64,000 nt of DNA from Streptomyces sp. CB02980 (GTDB taxonomy: Bacteria > Actinomycetota > Actinomycetes > Streptomycetales > Streptomycetaceae), in the NCBI RefSeq assembly GCF_014451325.2, contig NZ_JACSCH020000004.1:92392-156391 (forward strand), in the 5' to 3' direction. A program made the position numbers and the translations under genes. The notes under the pieces are model-generated. The model saw only the letters and a list, made by a program, of their open reading frames with translations. It was not told the origin of the DNA and did not search any database. Below, piece after piece: positions 9,114-16,646 of the stretch (position 1 is its first letter; each line of letters opens with the position of its first letter).

Positions 9114-10055
9114 ATGATCGACCCCTTCTGGCTGACGATCGGCGTCGCCCTGCTCTGCTGCGTCCTGGGCATCACCGGGCTCCAGCTGTACGCGAGCGGG
9201 GCACGCCGGCACGCGGCGCTCGTCGCGCGGCTCGACGAGTCGGGCGCGCCCGAGGGCACCGGCCGTCGGAGGCGCCGCTTCCAGGGCGTCGACCGGCGGG
9301 TCCGCCGGACGGCCCTCGGCCGGAAGCTGGAGCTGCGGATCGCGGCGACCGGTCTCGACGTCACCCCGGGCGAGTTCACGGTGGCCCTGGCGGGGACGGT
9401 GGCCGTCCTGTGGGTCGTCGGCCAGGCCGCGCTGTCGCCGTTCTTCGGACCGATCTGCGGACTGCTGGGCATCTGGGTCGCCATGGGCTATCTCGGCTGG
9501 CAGCGTCAGAAGCGGATCGAGAAGTTCATCAACCAACTCCCGGAACTCTCCCGGATCCTGGCCAACGCCACGCAGGCCGGGCTCGCGCTCCGGATGGCCC
9601 TCAGCCTGGCCGCCGACGAGATGGAGGCGCCGGCCGGGGACGAACTGGAGAAGGTGGCGCAGCAGTTGTCCGTCGGTACGTCGCTCGACGACGCCCTGGG
9701 GGAACTCGCCGAACGCCTCCCGTCCCGCGAACTCGTCGTCCTCGTCACCACCTTGGTCCTGGCCAACCGGGCCGGCGGCACCGTCGTCTCGTCCCTGCGG
9801 AACCTCACCGAGACGCTGGAGGAGCGCAAGGAGACCCGGCGGGAGGTCCGTACCCAGCTCTCGCAGGTGAGCATGACCGCGTACTCCGTCCCGGTCATCG
9901 GCGTCGGTTCGCTTCTGCTCATCGACAACATGCAGCCCGGGGCGCTGGACCGGATGACCGGTTCGGGCCTGGGTCAGTTCGCCGTCGTCGCCGCGTTCGC
10001 CCTGTACGTGGTGGGCTTCATCGCCATCCGCCGCTTCTCGAAGATCGACGTGTAG
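9114..10055 (+). CDS. tadB: TadB-like Flp pilus platform protein (type II secretion F domain)
   Basis: About 313 aa. Membrane helices at about 4-24, 82-102, 107-125 and 270-310 bracket a cytoplasmic T2SSF domain (about 145-265) with the typical ILANATQAGLALRMALS and ELVVLVTTLVLANR stretches. TadB and TadC form the inner-membrane platform for pilus assembly. AGGAGCAAGGCAC precedes the ATG. It follows tadA by 31 nt and precedes tadC by 15 nt. Confidence 0.92.
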   Translation: MIDPFWLTIGVALLCCVLGITGLQLYASGARRHAALVARLDESGAPEGTGRRRRRFQGVDRRVRRTALGRKLELRIAATGLDVTPGEFTVALAGTVAVLWVVGQAALSPFFGPICGLLGIWVAMGYLGWQRQKRIEKFINQLPELSRILANATQAGLALRMALSLAADEMEAPAGDELEKVAQQLSVGTSLDDALGELAERLPSRELVVLVTTLVLANRAGGTVVSSLRNLTETLEERKETRREVRTQLSQVSMTAYSVPVIGVGSLLLIDNMQPGALDRMTGSGLGQFAVVAAFALYVVGFIAIRRFSKIDV

Positions 10056-10070
10056 GGACGGACTGCCGCC

Positions 10071-10958
10071 GTGGACCTCCTCCTCGCCCTCCTCGCGGGC
10101 CTCGCCGTAGCCGGGGCCGCGTACGGTGTCCGCCTCTACCGCGCGGACGCCAAGCTCCCCGACGACCTCCGGCTCGCCCTGGAGGTCGGCGCCACCAGGA
10201 CCGGGGCCGTCGACTCGGCCGTCGACCGCCTGGGCATGCGCTGGTCGCCGACCGTGCTCCGTCTGATGGGCCCCAAGCGGGTCAACGCGGTCCGGCGCCG
10301 GATCGACCTGGCCGGAAACCCCGGCGGCCTGACGATCGACCGGTACGGGGCGAGGCGGGCGGTCTACGGCTTCCTGGGCGTCCTGGGCGGTCTGCTGATG
10401 CTGAGCAGGGGGTCCTTCCTGGTGGCGGTCCTGCTCTTCGCGTTCGGCGCTTTCTGGACGGAGGTCGGCATCTGGTCGGCGGTCCGCATCCGCAAGGACC
10501 AGATCGAACGCACGCTGCCGGACTTCCTGGACGTGCTGGCCGTCGTGGTGTCGGCGGGACTGGGCTTCCGGCAGGCCCTGGAGCGGGTGGCGGAGAAGTA
10601 CGAGGGTCCGTGGGCGGACGAACTCCGCATCACGCTCCGGCAGATGGACATGGGCGTCAGCCGCCGCCAGGCCTTCGACGAACTGCGCCGCCGGAACGAC
10701 TCGGAGCAGGTGGCGCAGTTCGTGACGGCGCTGCAGCAGGGCGAGGAGCTGGGCGCGCCGATCGTGGACACGCTGATACAGATCGCCAACGACATGCGGC
10801 GCACGGACGCGCAGAACGCGCGGAGGAAGGCGGCGAAGGCGGTCCCGAAGGCGACGATGGTCATCACGACGCTGATGGTCCCGGCGACGATGATCCTGCT
10901 GGGCGCGGGCCTGTTCCTGGGCACGGGAACGGACTTCGGGTCGGTGACGGGCGAGTGA
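10071..10958 (+). CDS. tadC: TadC-like Flp pilus platform protein (type II secretion F domain)
   Basis: About 295 aa from a GTG. One N-terminal helix, a helical pair at about 100-145, a T2SSF domain with the DFLDVLAVVVSAGLGFRQAL signature near residue 155-175, and a C-terminal hydrophobic helix (about 262-288). It pairs with TadB. This is the last gene of the tight run that started at 4978; 380 nt separate it from the pilin gene, suggesting a separate promoter for the pilin. Confidence 0.92.
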   Translation: MDLLLALLAGLAVAGAAYGVRLYRADAKLPDDLRLALEVGATRTGAVDSAVDRLGMRWSPTVLRLMGPKRVNAVRRRIDLAGNPGGLTIDRYGARRAVYGFLGVLGGLLMLSRGSFLVAVLLFAFGAFWTEVGIWSAVRIRKDQIERTLPDFLDVLAVVVSAGLGFRQALERVAEKYEGPWADELRITLRQMDMGVSRRQAFDELRRRNDSEQVAQFVTALQQGEELGAPIVDTLIQIANDMRRTDAQNARRKAAKAVPKATMVITTLMVPATMILLGAGLFLGTGTDFGSVTGE

Positions 10959-11338
10959 GGGACGCGTCGCGGGTCGGCCAGGGGGCGTCTTCGGGGGGCC
11001 CGGCTGTCCGAATGTGGCCGCACTGTGAGACAGACCCTTCGCGCGTGCAACGGAGTGTGGAACAGTGGGGACGGAGGGTGAGGGGGGTGGGAGCGATGGG
11101 CGTGAACGGGCTGACGGTCGCGGCGACTTGCGCGATCACGAAGTGGCCGGTCAGGGGCACCGGCCGAATCTTCGCCAAACTCCCCACCCACACCCGTACC
11201 GAGGCCATAGCCTCATTGCTGGGCTCCAGGCCCACCCGATGACCAGGGCCCACAGAGGGGCCCACGGGCCCTGTGCGCCGACCGGACGGCCGGCGTACCG
11301 TGACCGTGCGCAGGCGTCTGAACGCGGAGGGGACCACG
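10959..11338 (+). other. 380-nt gap between tadC and the Flp pilin gene, with a hairpin
   Basis: I see no convincing known gene. CAGGGCCC (11244-11251) pairs with 11266-11273 and could end transcription or shape the pilin mRNA leader. A possible 48-codon ORF (ATG at 11096, stop ending at 11242) has a GGGAG 2 nt before its ATG but no recognisable features. The stretch should also contain the pilin promoter, which I could not pinpoint. Confidence 0.4.
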
Positions 11339-11557
11339 ATGAACGACGCGATGCTGAAGGCCCTGACGAGGGCCAAGGTGGGAGTGACCGCGCGACTGCT
11401 GCGAGGGGATCGCGGGCAGACGGCGGTGGAGTATCTGGGGATCATTGTGGTGGTGGTGGCGATTGTGGTCGCGATCACCGGCACGGATCTGGGGCAGTCG
11501 ATCAAGGGCGCGATCAGCCAGAAGATCGCGGAGTTGACCGGTGGTGGCGGCGAGTAG
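11339..11557 (+). CDS. flp: Flp-family type IVb pilin
   Basis: About 72 aa. The ATG at 11339 follows GGAGG by 9 nt. A basic leader ends in RGDRGQTAVEYLG (about residues 23-35), the Flp processing motif, followed by one very hydrophobic helix (IIVVVVAIVVAITG) and a short tail ending in glycines. The prepilin peptidase should cut within the RGQTAVEYLG segment before the helix. It is the structural subunit of the pilus encoded by this locus and is set apart from the machinery genes. Confidence 0.93.
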   Translation: MNDAMLKALTRAKVGVTARLLRGDRGQTAVEYLGIIVVVVAIVVAITGTDLGQSIKGAISQKIAELTGGGGE

Positions 11558-11598
11558 GCGCTGCACACCGGGAGCGGGACTCAGGGCAGGCGTTCCCG

Positions 11599-12216
11599 GT
11601 GTACATCGCCGCCATCGGGGGTCTGCTGTTCCTGGCGTTCGTCTACTTCGTGGTGGGGCAGGCCGCGGCGACGCGTAACAGCGCCCAGACTGCGGCCGAC
11701 GCGGCGGCACTCGCCGCTGCGGAGGATGCCCGGAACCAGCTCCGCGAGGGGTGGCTCGGAGTGGTTCTCGATCCTGAGCAGTGGGACGGGTTCCTCAAGG
11801 GGAGGACGTACGACAGCTCCTCGGCGTGTCAGCGCGCCGCTGTCTTCGCAGCCAAGAACGGCGGGGTGCTCCCGGACGGCGATTGCGTCCCTCTTGCAGG
11901 ACAACAGGGTTTCAGCGTCACCGTGCGTACGCAGGAAAGCGTCGGTCTCCCGGGAACCGAGGCGCGGCATGCCGTCGCATCCGCGAGGGCCCTGATCGAG
12001 CCGAAATGCACCTTCGCGGCACCGGAAGAGCCTGAACCGGAGGAAACCGAGCCGGATCCCGACCCCACGGAACCAGAGGACGAGCCGGAGCCGGAACCCG
12101 AGCCGATCACCGGACTCACCTGTGGTGAAGAGGCCTGGACGATCGACCCCGACGACCCGGTACTGCCAAGTGCCGTAGATCTCTTCACTGTCCGACTGGC
12201 CGGCGACGACGAGTAA
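11599..12216 (+). CDS. TadG/TadE-like pilus-locus protein, start uncertain
   Basis: At least 205 aa from the in-frame GTG at 11599. The protein shows a hydrophobic helix then a GQAAATRNSAQTAADAAALAAA-like segment (split here by length limits), typical of Streptomyces proteins of Tad loci, then a Cys-containing extracellular domain with an acidic Pro/Glu-rich stretch (about 135-165). The preceding in-frame codons spell RERDSGQAF, the conserved pseudopilin-type motif, but no ATG, GTG or TTG lies in frame between the pilin gene and that motif. Either the GTG is used and the motif is outside the protein, or there is a frameshift. Confidence 0.7.
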   Translation: MYIAAIGGLLFLAFVYFVVGQAAATRNSAQTAADAAALAAAEDARNQLREGWLGVVLDPEQWDGFLKGRTYDSSSACQRAAVFAAKNGGVLPDGDCVPLAGQQGFSVTVRTQESVGLPGTEARHAVASARALIEPKCTFAAPEEPEPEETEPDPDPTEPEDEPEPEPEPITGLTCGEEAWTIDPDDPVLPSAVDLFTVRLAGDDE

Positions 12217-12230
12217 AGGAAGCGCGCTTC

Positions 12231-12803
12231 ATGAATGTTCGGTACGCACGAAAGGGGCTGGCCTCCCTCGCGGTCGCGTCGTTGGCACTCCTCGCGGTCG
12301 GCTGCGGAGCCGAGGAGAAGCCGAAGGCGGACAAGCCGGCCGCGACCACTGCGGCACCTCAGAAGACGCAGGAAGGGCAACAGCCGCAGAGCACGGAGGA
12401 ACCCGTAGAGGTGGTGGCCGTACTCAAGGGCCAGAAAGGGCTTGAGCTGGAGATCAACTCTGCGGAACGCGACGCAGGTGGGTTCCTCACCGTCAAGGGG
12501 CGATTGCGGAACACCTCGGGTGCCATCAGCGCCATTCCCCCCCAGACAAGCGGTAATGAGACAGAAGTGGTCAAGCATGGGACTTCGTTGGGGGGCGCCA
12601 CCCTTGTCGATGCTGTTGGCAAGAAGCGCTACTACGTCCTGAGGGACACCGACGGGCGGCCGCTCACCACCACCGGGCTCGACAGCCTAGGTCCCGCCAA
12701 GTCCACAGCCGTCTTCATGCAATTCCCCGCCCCACCCCCCACGACCACCGACGTCTCGCTCCAGCTCCCCACCTTCGAACCCGCCACCCTCAAACTCTCC
12801 TGA
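12231..12803 (+). CDS. secreted lipoprotein of unknown function
   Basis: About 190 aa. A basic N-terminus, a hydrophobic stretch and the lipobox LAVGC (lipidated Cys25) show an export signal for a membrane-anchored lipoprotein. A Thr/Ala/Pro/Gln linker (about 30-60) leads to a globular domain (about 62-188) whose strand pattern resembles the Ig-like DUF4352-type fold, though I do not recognise the family with certainty. AAAGGAAG precedes the ATG. It follows the TadG-like gene by 14 nt and the OmpA-domain gene comes 9 nt later, so it belongs to the pilus-locus transcript. Confidence 0.8.
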   Translation: MNVRYARKGLASLAVASLALLAVGCGAEEKPKADKPAATTAAPQKTQEGQQPQSTEEPVEVVAVLKGQKGLELEINSAERDAGGFLTVKGRLRNTSGAISAIPPQTSGNETEVVKHGTSLGGATLVDAVGKKRYYVLRDTDGRPLTTTGLDSLGPAKSTAVFMQFPAPPPTTTDVSLQLPTFEPATLKLS

Positions 12804-12812
12804 GGCGACGCC

Positions 12813-13433
12813 ATGACGACGACATCCCGCCGCCTCGCCGCTCTCCTGGTCGCCTCCGTCGCCCTGGGGCCCTTCGTCGTGCCCGTCGCTTACGCCGACG
12901 ATCCGCCCGGGTCCGCCGCCAGTGCCTCCCCGCCGCCGGCCATCGATCCCGACTCCCCGGGGCTCATGCTTCCCGACGGTGCCACCCTCGCCGCCGCCAA
13001 GGTGCTCGACATCAAGCAGATCGTCGAGGACGAGGGCGGTGAGCAGCGCCGTCAGGACACCAACGTCGATGTGACGTTCGCGCTGCAGGCCGAGGTCCTG
13101 TTCCCCAAGAACAGCGCCAAGCTCGGGGCCGCCTCCAACGCCCGTATCGCCGCCATCGCCGCCGAGATCAACAAGCTCGGCTCCGGCCGCGTCCGCGTCT
13201 TCGGGTTCACCGACAACCTCGGGACGTACGAGCACGGGCTCAAGCTGTCGAAAGAGCGGGCCGTCGCCGTGCAGCAGGTCCTCGCGCGGAGCCTCGACCC
13301 GGGCACGACCTTCGACATCCGCGGCTACAGCGAGGACTACCCGATCGCCGACAACGGCTCCGAGGAGGGCCGCAAGAAGAACCGTCGCGTCGAGATCTCC
13401 TTCCCCCGCACCACACCACCCGTCACCCCCTGA
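12813..13433 (+). CDS. secreted OmpA-family peptidoglycan-binding protein
   Basis: About 206 aa. Signal peptide residues 1-28 (cut after AYA), a short linker, then an OmpA C-terminal domain (about 85-200) with the expected LFPKNSAKL start, GFTDN (usually GHTD), LSKERAVAVQQVL and KKNRRVEI motifs. The domain binds diaminopimelate peptidoglycan in its family. With the lipoprotein gene 9 nt upstream, it may hold the Flp pilus machinery in the thick wall; that role is inference. Confidence 0.88.
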   Translation: MTTTSRRLAALLVASVALGPFVVPVAYADDPPGSAASASPPPAIDPDSPGLMLPDGATLAAAKVLDIKQIVEDEGGEQRRQDTNVDVTFALQAEVLFPKNSAKLGAASNARIAAIAAEINKLGSGRVRVFGFTDNLGTYEHGLKLSKERAVAVQQVLARSLDPGTTFDIRGYSEDYPIADNGSEEGRKKNRRVEISFPRTTPPVTP

Positions 13434-13475
13434 GGTCGGCGCCTCAGGACCGGCCCGCGGGCATACTGGCGTGTC

Positions 13476-14060
13476 ATGAGCACTGCCGGTTTCACCCTTC
13501 GTCACACCGACCCCCAGGCCGCGTCGAGGTGGCTCGCCCCCGCGCCCTCCTGGGGCGGGTCGATCCCCGGGCTCGGGTTCGTGGAGATGCGGTACGGGAA
13601 CGCCGTCGGGCGGGGCGACAGCTTCGCTCAGTTCTCGGTCGCCGGTGAGCGTCTGCCGCAGGGGGTCTTCAGCGGCATCAGGTTCGGGAGGGCACCGTTG
13701 CCCGCGCGCGCCAGGTTCCAGGTCGGTGAGTACACCGGGACCCTGAGCCGCCGCCGCAGCGGGCTGTCCCGTGACGGCCGCGCCCTGCGCATCGGTCTCG
13801 CCGGCCGCTCGTACCGCTACCGGCGGGGCCAGGACAAGAGGGTCCATGAGCTGCTCCGGCAGGGGGTCGTCGTCCGCGTCACCCGCGACGACTGGAGCAG
13901 GCCGGTGACGCTCGACGTCAGGACCGAGGGCCAGGCCGACGCCGTGGACCTCTCCCTGGCCCTGCTCCTCCAGGGCGTCTACACCCGGCACCTGGCCCAG
14001 GGCGGCCGCTGGTACTCCCTGCCGGGCCGGGTCCTGAACCGTACGCCCGACATCTTCTGA
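13476..14060 (+). CDS. hypothetical protein
   Basis: About 194 aa. I do not recognise it. The sequence is soluble-looking with no signal peptide and a strongly basic middle (residues 85-125, several RRR/RYRR clusters) amid alternating short hydrophobic strands, suggesting a beta-rich fold. It ends with LLLQGVYTRHL and a basic tail. The ATG lies 42 nt behind the OmpA-domain gene in the same direction, so it might be the last cistron of the pilus locus. It converges on the broken gene at 14086. Confidence 0.6.
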   Translation: MSTAGFTLRHTDPQAASRWLAPAPSWGGSIPGLGFVEMRYGNAVGRGDSFAQFSVAGERLPQGVFSGIRFGRAPLPARARFQVGEYTGTLSRRRSGLSRDGRALRIGLAGRSYRYRRGQDKRVHELLRQGVVVRVTRDDWSRPVTLDVRTEGQADAVDLSLALLLQGVYTRHLAQGGRWYSLPGRVLNRTPDIF

Positions 14061-14085
14061 CTCCTCCGATGACTCCTCCGACGGC

Positions 14086-14977
14086 TCAGGTGCCCGGCTT
14101 CCAGAGGGTGACCTCCAGGGCGATCTGCGTCGGCGGGGCGATCGAGGGTTGTGGGTTGCCGCCGATGAAGTCGGTGATCACGACCCGGGCGAAGTTCCCC
14201 TTGTCGGTCAGGACACAGAGGACCGTCTTGGCGGGGAGGTCCCACGTGGACATGGCGGACTCGGTGAAGCCGCCGACCCTGGCAGCCCGGGCGCAGTCCG
14301 CGGCCGTCTCCGACGCGTCCGTGGGCTGGAGCTGGGCGGCGTTGCGGCCGTTGCGCAGGGACAGGTAGCCCTCCAGGGTGTTCTGGTAGGTCAGATCGGC
14401 CTCGATGGGGACGCCGCTCTGCTCGGCCTTCTCCTTCGCCCTGTCCCACTCCTCGCCGGTGTACCGGTGTGTGGCCGGGGCGTCGAAAGTCGATGCTGCC
14501 GAGGTCGGAACCGGACGGCAGGCCGAGGGACATGGCCTGCTTCGGGTGGAACTGCGTGTACGACGCGGTTGCCGGTGCCGGTGCCGGTGCCGTCGCCGTC
14601 GAGGAGTCGTCGGGGGAGGGCGCGTCGCTCTCCTGGTCCGAGGGCGTCGAGGGCGTCGAGGGTTCCTCCGAGGGCGGCTCCTCGGAGGTCGACGGAGGCG
14701 TCGTGCTCGGCTCCGTGGCCGTGGGCGGCTGCGTCGGTGCCTTCGCGTCCGACGGCCTCTCGCCCTTGTCCGTCAGGGCGGAGGTCAGGACGGCGCCTGC
14801 CAGGGAGAAGACGCCGACGATGACCGCACCGATGATGGTGATCCGGACGGCCTCGCTCTGCCTGCCGAACCAGCCCTGCCGTCGGGGCGGCTGCGGGGGA
14901 GGGGGCGGGAACGGCCCGCCGGGCGAACCGGCGTTCCGGTGCGGGTGGTTGCTCGGAGGCATGGGGGCCGTGGACAC
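14086..14977 (-). pseudogene. membrane-anchored protein gene broken by a one-base insertion
   Basis: GTG at 14977 has GGAG 7 nt upstream. The first part encodes a Pro-rich N-terminus, one membrane helix (about residues 40-62) and a Ser/Thr/Pro/Glu-rich linker up to GSIDF. There the frame shifts: removing one A of the triplet AAA at 14486-14488 joins GSIDF to DAPATHRYTGEEW and gives an open frame of 296 codons to the TGA at 14086, encoding a compact extracellular domain ending in LEVTLWKPGT. As written, the unshifted frame reads on as an Arg-rich sequence past 14086. This could be a true pseudogene, a phase-variable tract or a sequencing error. Confidence 0.75.
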
Positions 14978-15087
14978 CGAAACTCCCTGTTTCTCTCTGG
15001 TGTTGGTGGAGATCGTCGAGACGCGCTGCCGTGGTGATCTCGTCGCAGTCAACGGACTGTGTCGTGCACCTCGGTTGCTCCTCCTCG

Positions 15088-16050
15088 TCAGAGAGTCAGC
15101 GCCGCCCTGATCGTGGCCGTCATCCGGTCCGGATGCCGGAAGACCTCGCCCGCCGTGAACCGCAGCACCCGGCGGATCTCCGGGCAGGACTGCAGCGCGT
15201 TGAAGCGGGCCACGTCCCGCTCGTGGGCCCGGCGGGTGCCGTGGAAGGCGTAGCCCTCGACCTCCACCGCCAGGCCCTGCGCGCGGAACAGGAAGTCCGG
15301 TCGCAGCGGAGGCCCCGCCGCCGTCCGCAGGACCGGCTGGCACTCCGGGAACAGGTCGGCGTCCCCCATCCGCAGCCTCGCCACCGTCTCCGCCGGTGAG
15401 CCAGACGCCGGCTCGGCGAGCCGCAGCCAGGACCGGGCGCGGGGCGCTCCCCGCCGGGGCGCCGCGAGTTCGGCGGTGAGGTCCTCGTAGCGGACGAGCG
15501 CCTCGCGCCGCACCCCCTCGACCGCCCGCCGCGCGAGTGCCGAGTCGGCGACCACCACGGCCTCCTCCCGGCTGCCGGCCGCCCGTATCAGGTCGCCGAC
15601 CGTCCGTGCCGGGGTCGTGGTCCGCAGGCCCCGTCGTATCGACCCGTCGCCTGCCGTCAGGAACCTCGTGCCGTGGACGCGCACCCGTGTCCCCTCGCCG
15701 GCCGTCGAGCGGGACGGTGCCGGGGCGGTGAACTCCAGGCGGTCCACCCCTCCCGGCGCCCTCAGCCGCTCGATGCGGTGCAGTCGCGCCGCCGTCCCGT
15801 GGCTGCACACCCACTCCGGACGCAGGAGCTGGAGCGCCGTCGCCCGCACCCGCCAGTCCACCTCCTTCCCCGGGGCCGCCCACGCGCCCCGGCAGATCCG
15901 CTGCCAGCCGTCCCCGCGCAGACGGCCGGCCAGGCGGCCCGGCGGCCAGCCCGCCGCGACCGCCCAGACCGTCAGGAGGACCCCGCCCCTGGCGAGGATC
16001 GCCAACTCGTACATACGCCCAACGATCCACGGAAGAGGGACACTTCGCAC
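15088..16050 (-). CDS. DUF559-type putative endonuclease-fold protein
   Basis: About 320 aa from the GTG at 16050; an ATG at 16014 is an alternative. The N-terminal third looks like the winged-helix domain found in AbiEi-like proteins (RLRGDGWQRICRGAWA region). The C-terminal domain (about 215-318) has the DUF559/very-short-patch-repair-like pattern: PDFLF, VEVEGYAFHGT, then RDVARFNAL and RVLRFTAGEVFR. Many actinobacterial genomes have such proteins with unknown function; a restriction-type nuclease fold is the family prediction. It stands alone here, without an obvious toxin partner. Confidence 0.75.
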   Translation of the reverse strand: MRSVPLPWIVGRMYELAILARGGVLLTVWAVAAGWPPGRLAGRLRGDGWQRICRGAWAAPGKEVDWRVRATALQLLRPEWVCSHGTAARLHRIERLRAPGGVDRLEFTAPAPSRSTAGEGTRVRVHGTRFLTAGDGSIRRGLRTTTPARTVGDLIRAAGSREEAVVVADSALARRAVEGVRREALVRYEDLTAELAAPRRGAPRARSWLRLAEPASGSPAETVARLRMGDADLFPECQPVLRTAAGPPLRPDFLFRAQGLAVEVEGYAFHGTRRAHERDVARFNALQSCPEIRRVLRFTAGEVFRHPDRMTATIRAALTL

Positions 16051-16136
16051 CCCCTGTGGAAAACCTGCCGAAAGCCGTCGTCAGGAAAGCGCAAAGGTGG
16101 GGGGACAAGCCCATCGGGCAGGAGCATTCTGGACAG

Positions 16137-16547
16137 ATGACGACGACGGGCGAGACTCCGGGCGCGGCCCCGGGTCTGCGGAGCGCGCAGAGTGTGCAGA
16201 GTGTGCAGTTGGTCAGCGATCTCGTCACCCGGATCCCCGAGTTCCGGGACGTGTACGAGAACCACGTCTTCCATCAGGGCGGTGTGCAGCCGCACGTGTT
16301 CTTCTGGGACGTCGTCCAGGACACCGTCCGCTCCTTCCTCGGCGAGTCCCCGTGCGCGGCCGACTGGCGCCGCACCCTCGCCTTCCTGGAGGAGCAGAGC
16401 TGTCGTGGTGTCCTCGGCGTCGACGAGGTCATCGTCACCTCCTTCCTCGGCGACCTGCCCTCCCCGCACGAGCCGGGGCACGCCATCGTCCAGCAGCTCG
16501 GTCCCGTGATGGCCGCGAAGTTCGTCCGCATAAGGCCGCTGGGCTGA
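16137..16547 (+). CDS. hypothetical protein ending in a tandem repeat
   Basis: About 136 aa from the ATG at 16137 (GGAG 12 nt upstream). It is soluble and acidic-neutral, with a YENHVFHQGGVQPHVFFWDV stretch and a helical C-terminal half. It resembles small actinobacterial proteins of unknown function with an all-helical fold; I assign no role. Its last codons (RIRPLG and stop) form the first unit of the 23-bp tandem repeat that continues past the stop. Confidence 0.75.
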   Translation: MTTTGETPGAAPGLRSAQSVQSVQLVSDLVTRIPEFRDVYENHVFHQGGVQPHVFFWDVVQDTVRSFLGESPCAADWRRTLAFLEEQSCRGVLGVDEVIVTSFLGDLPSPHEPGHAIVQQLGPVMAAKFVRIRPLG

Positions 16548-16618
16548 GTCGCATAAGGCCGCTGGGCTGAGTCGCATAAGGCCGCTGGGCTGAGCCGCAC
16601 AAGGCCGCTGGGCTGAGC
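16527..16618 (+). repeat. 23-bp tandem repeat, four copies, containing a stop codon in each
   Basis: Units run 16527-16549, 16550-16572, 16573-16595 and 16596-16618. The core is CGCATAAGGCCGCTGGGCTG followed by AGT; the first two copies are identical, the third differs in its last base and the fourth also has CAC for CAT. The first unit supplies the final codons and TGA of the upstream gene. Confidence 0.95.
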
Positions 16619-16646
16619 CACGCGCGCCGCCGGGATAATCGGGCGC

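Noticed and set aside
11096..11242. 48-codon ORF between tadC and flp as a firm gene
   Set aside because: Has a ribosome-binding-like site but no recognisable features; kept only as a remark.
11065..11598. Long upstream extension of the TadG-like reading frame to a GTG at 11065
   Set aside because: It would overlap the whole Flp pilin gene in another frame, and the extension has Gly/Arg-rich shadow composition.
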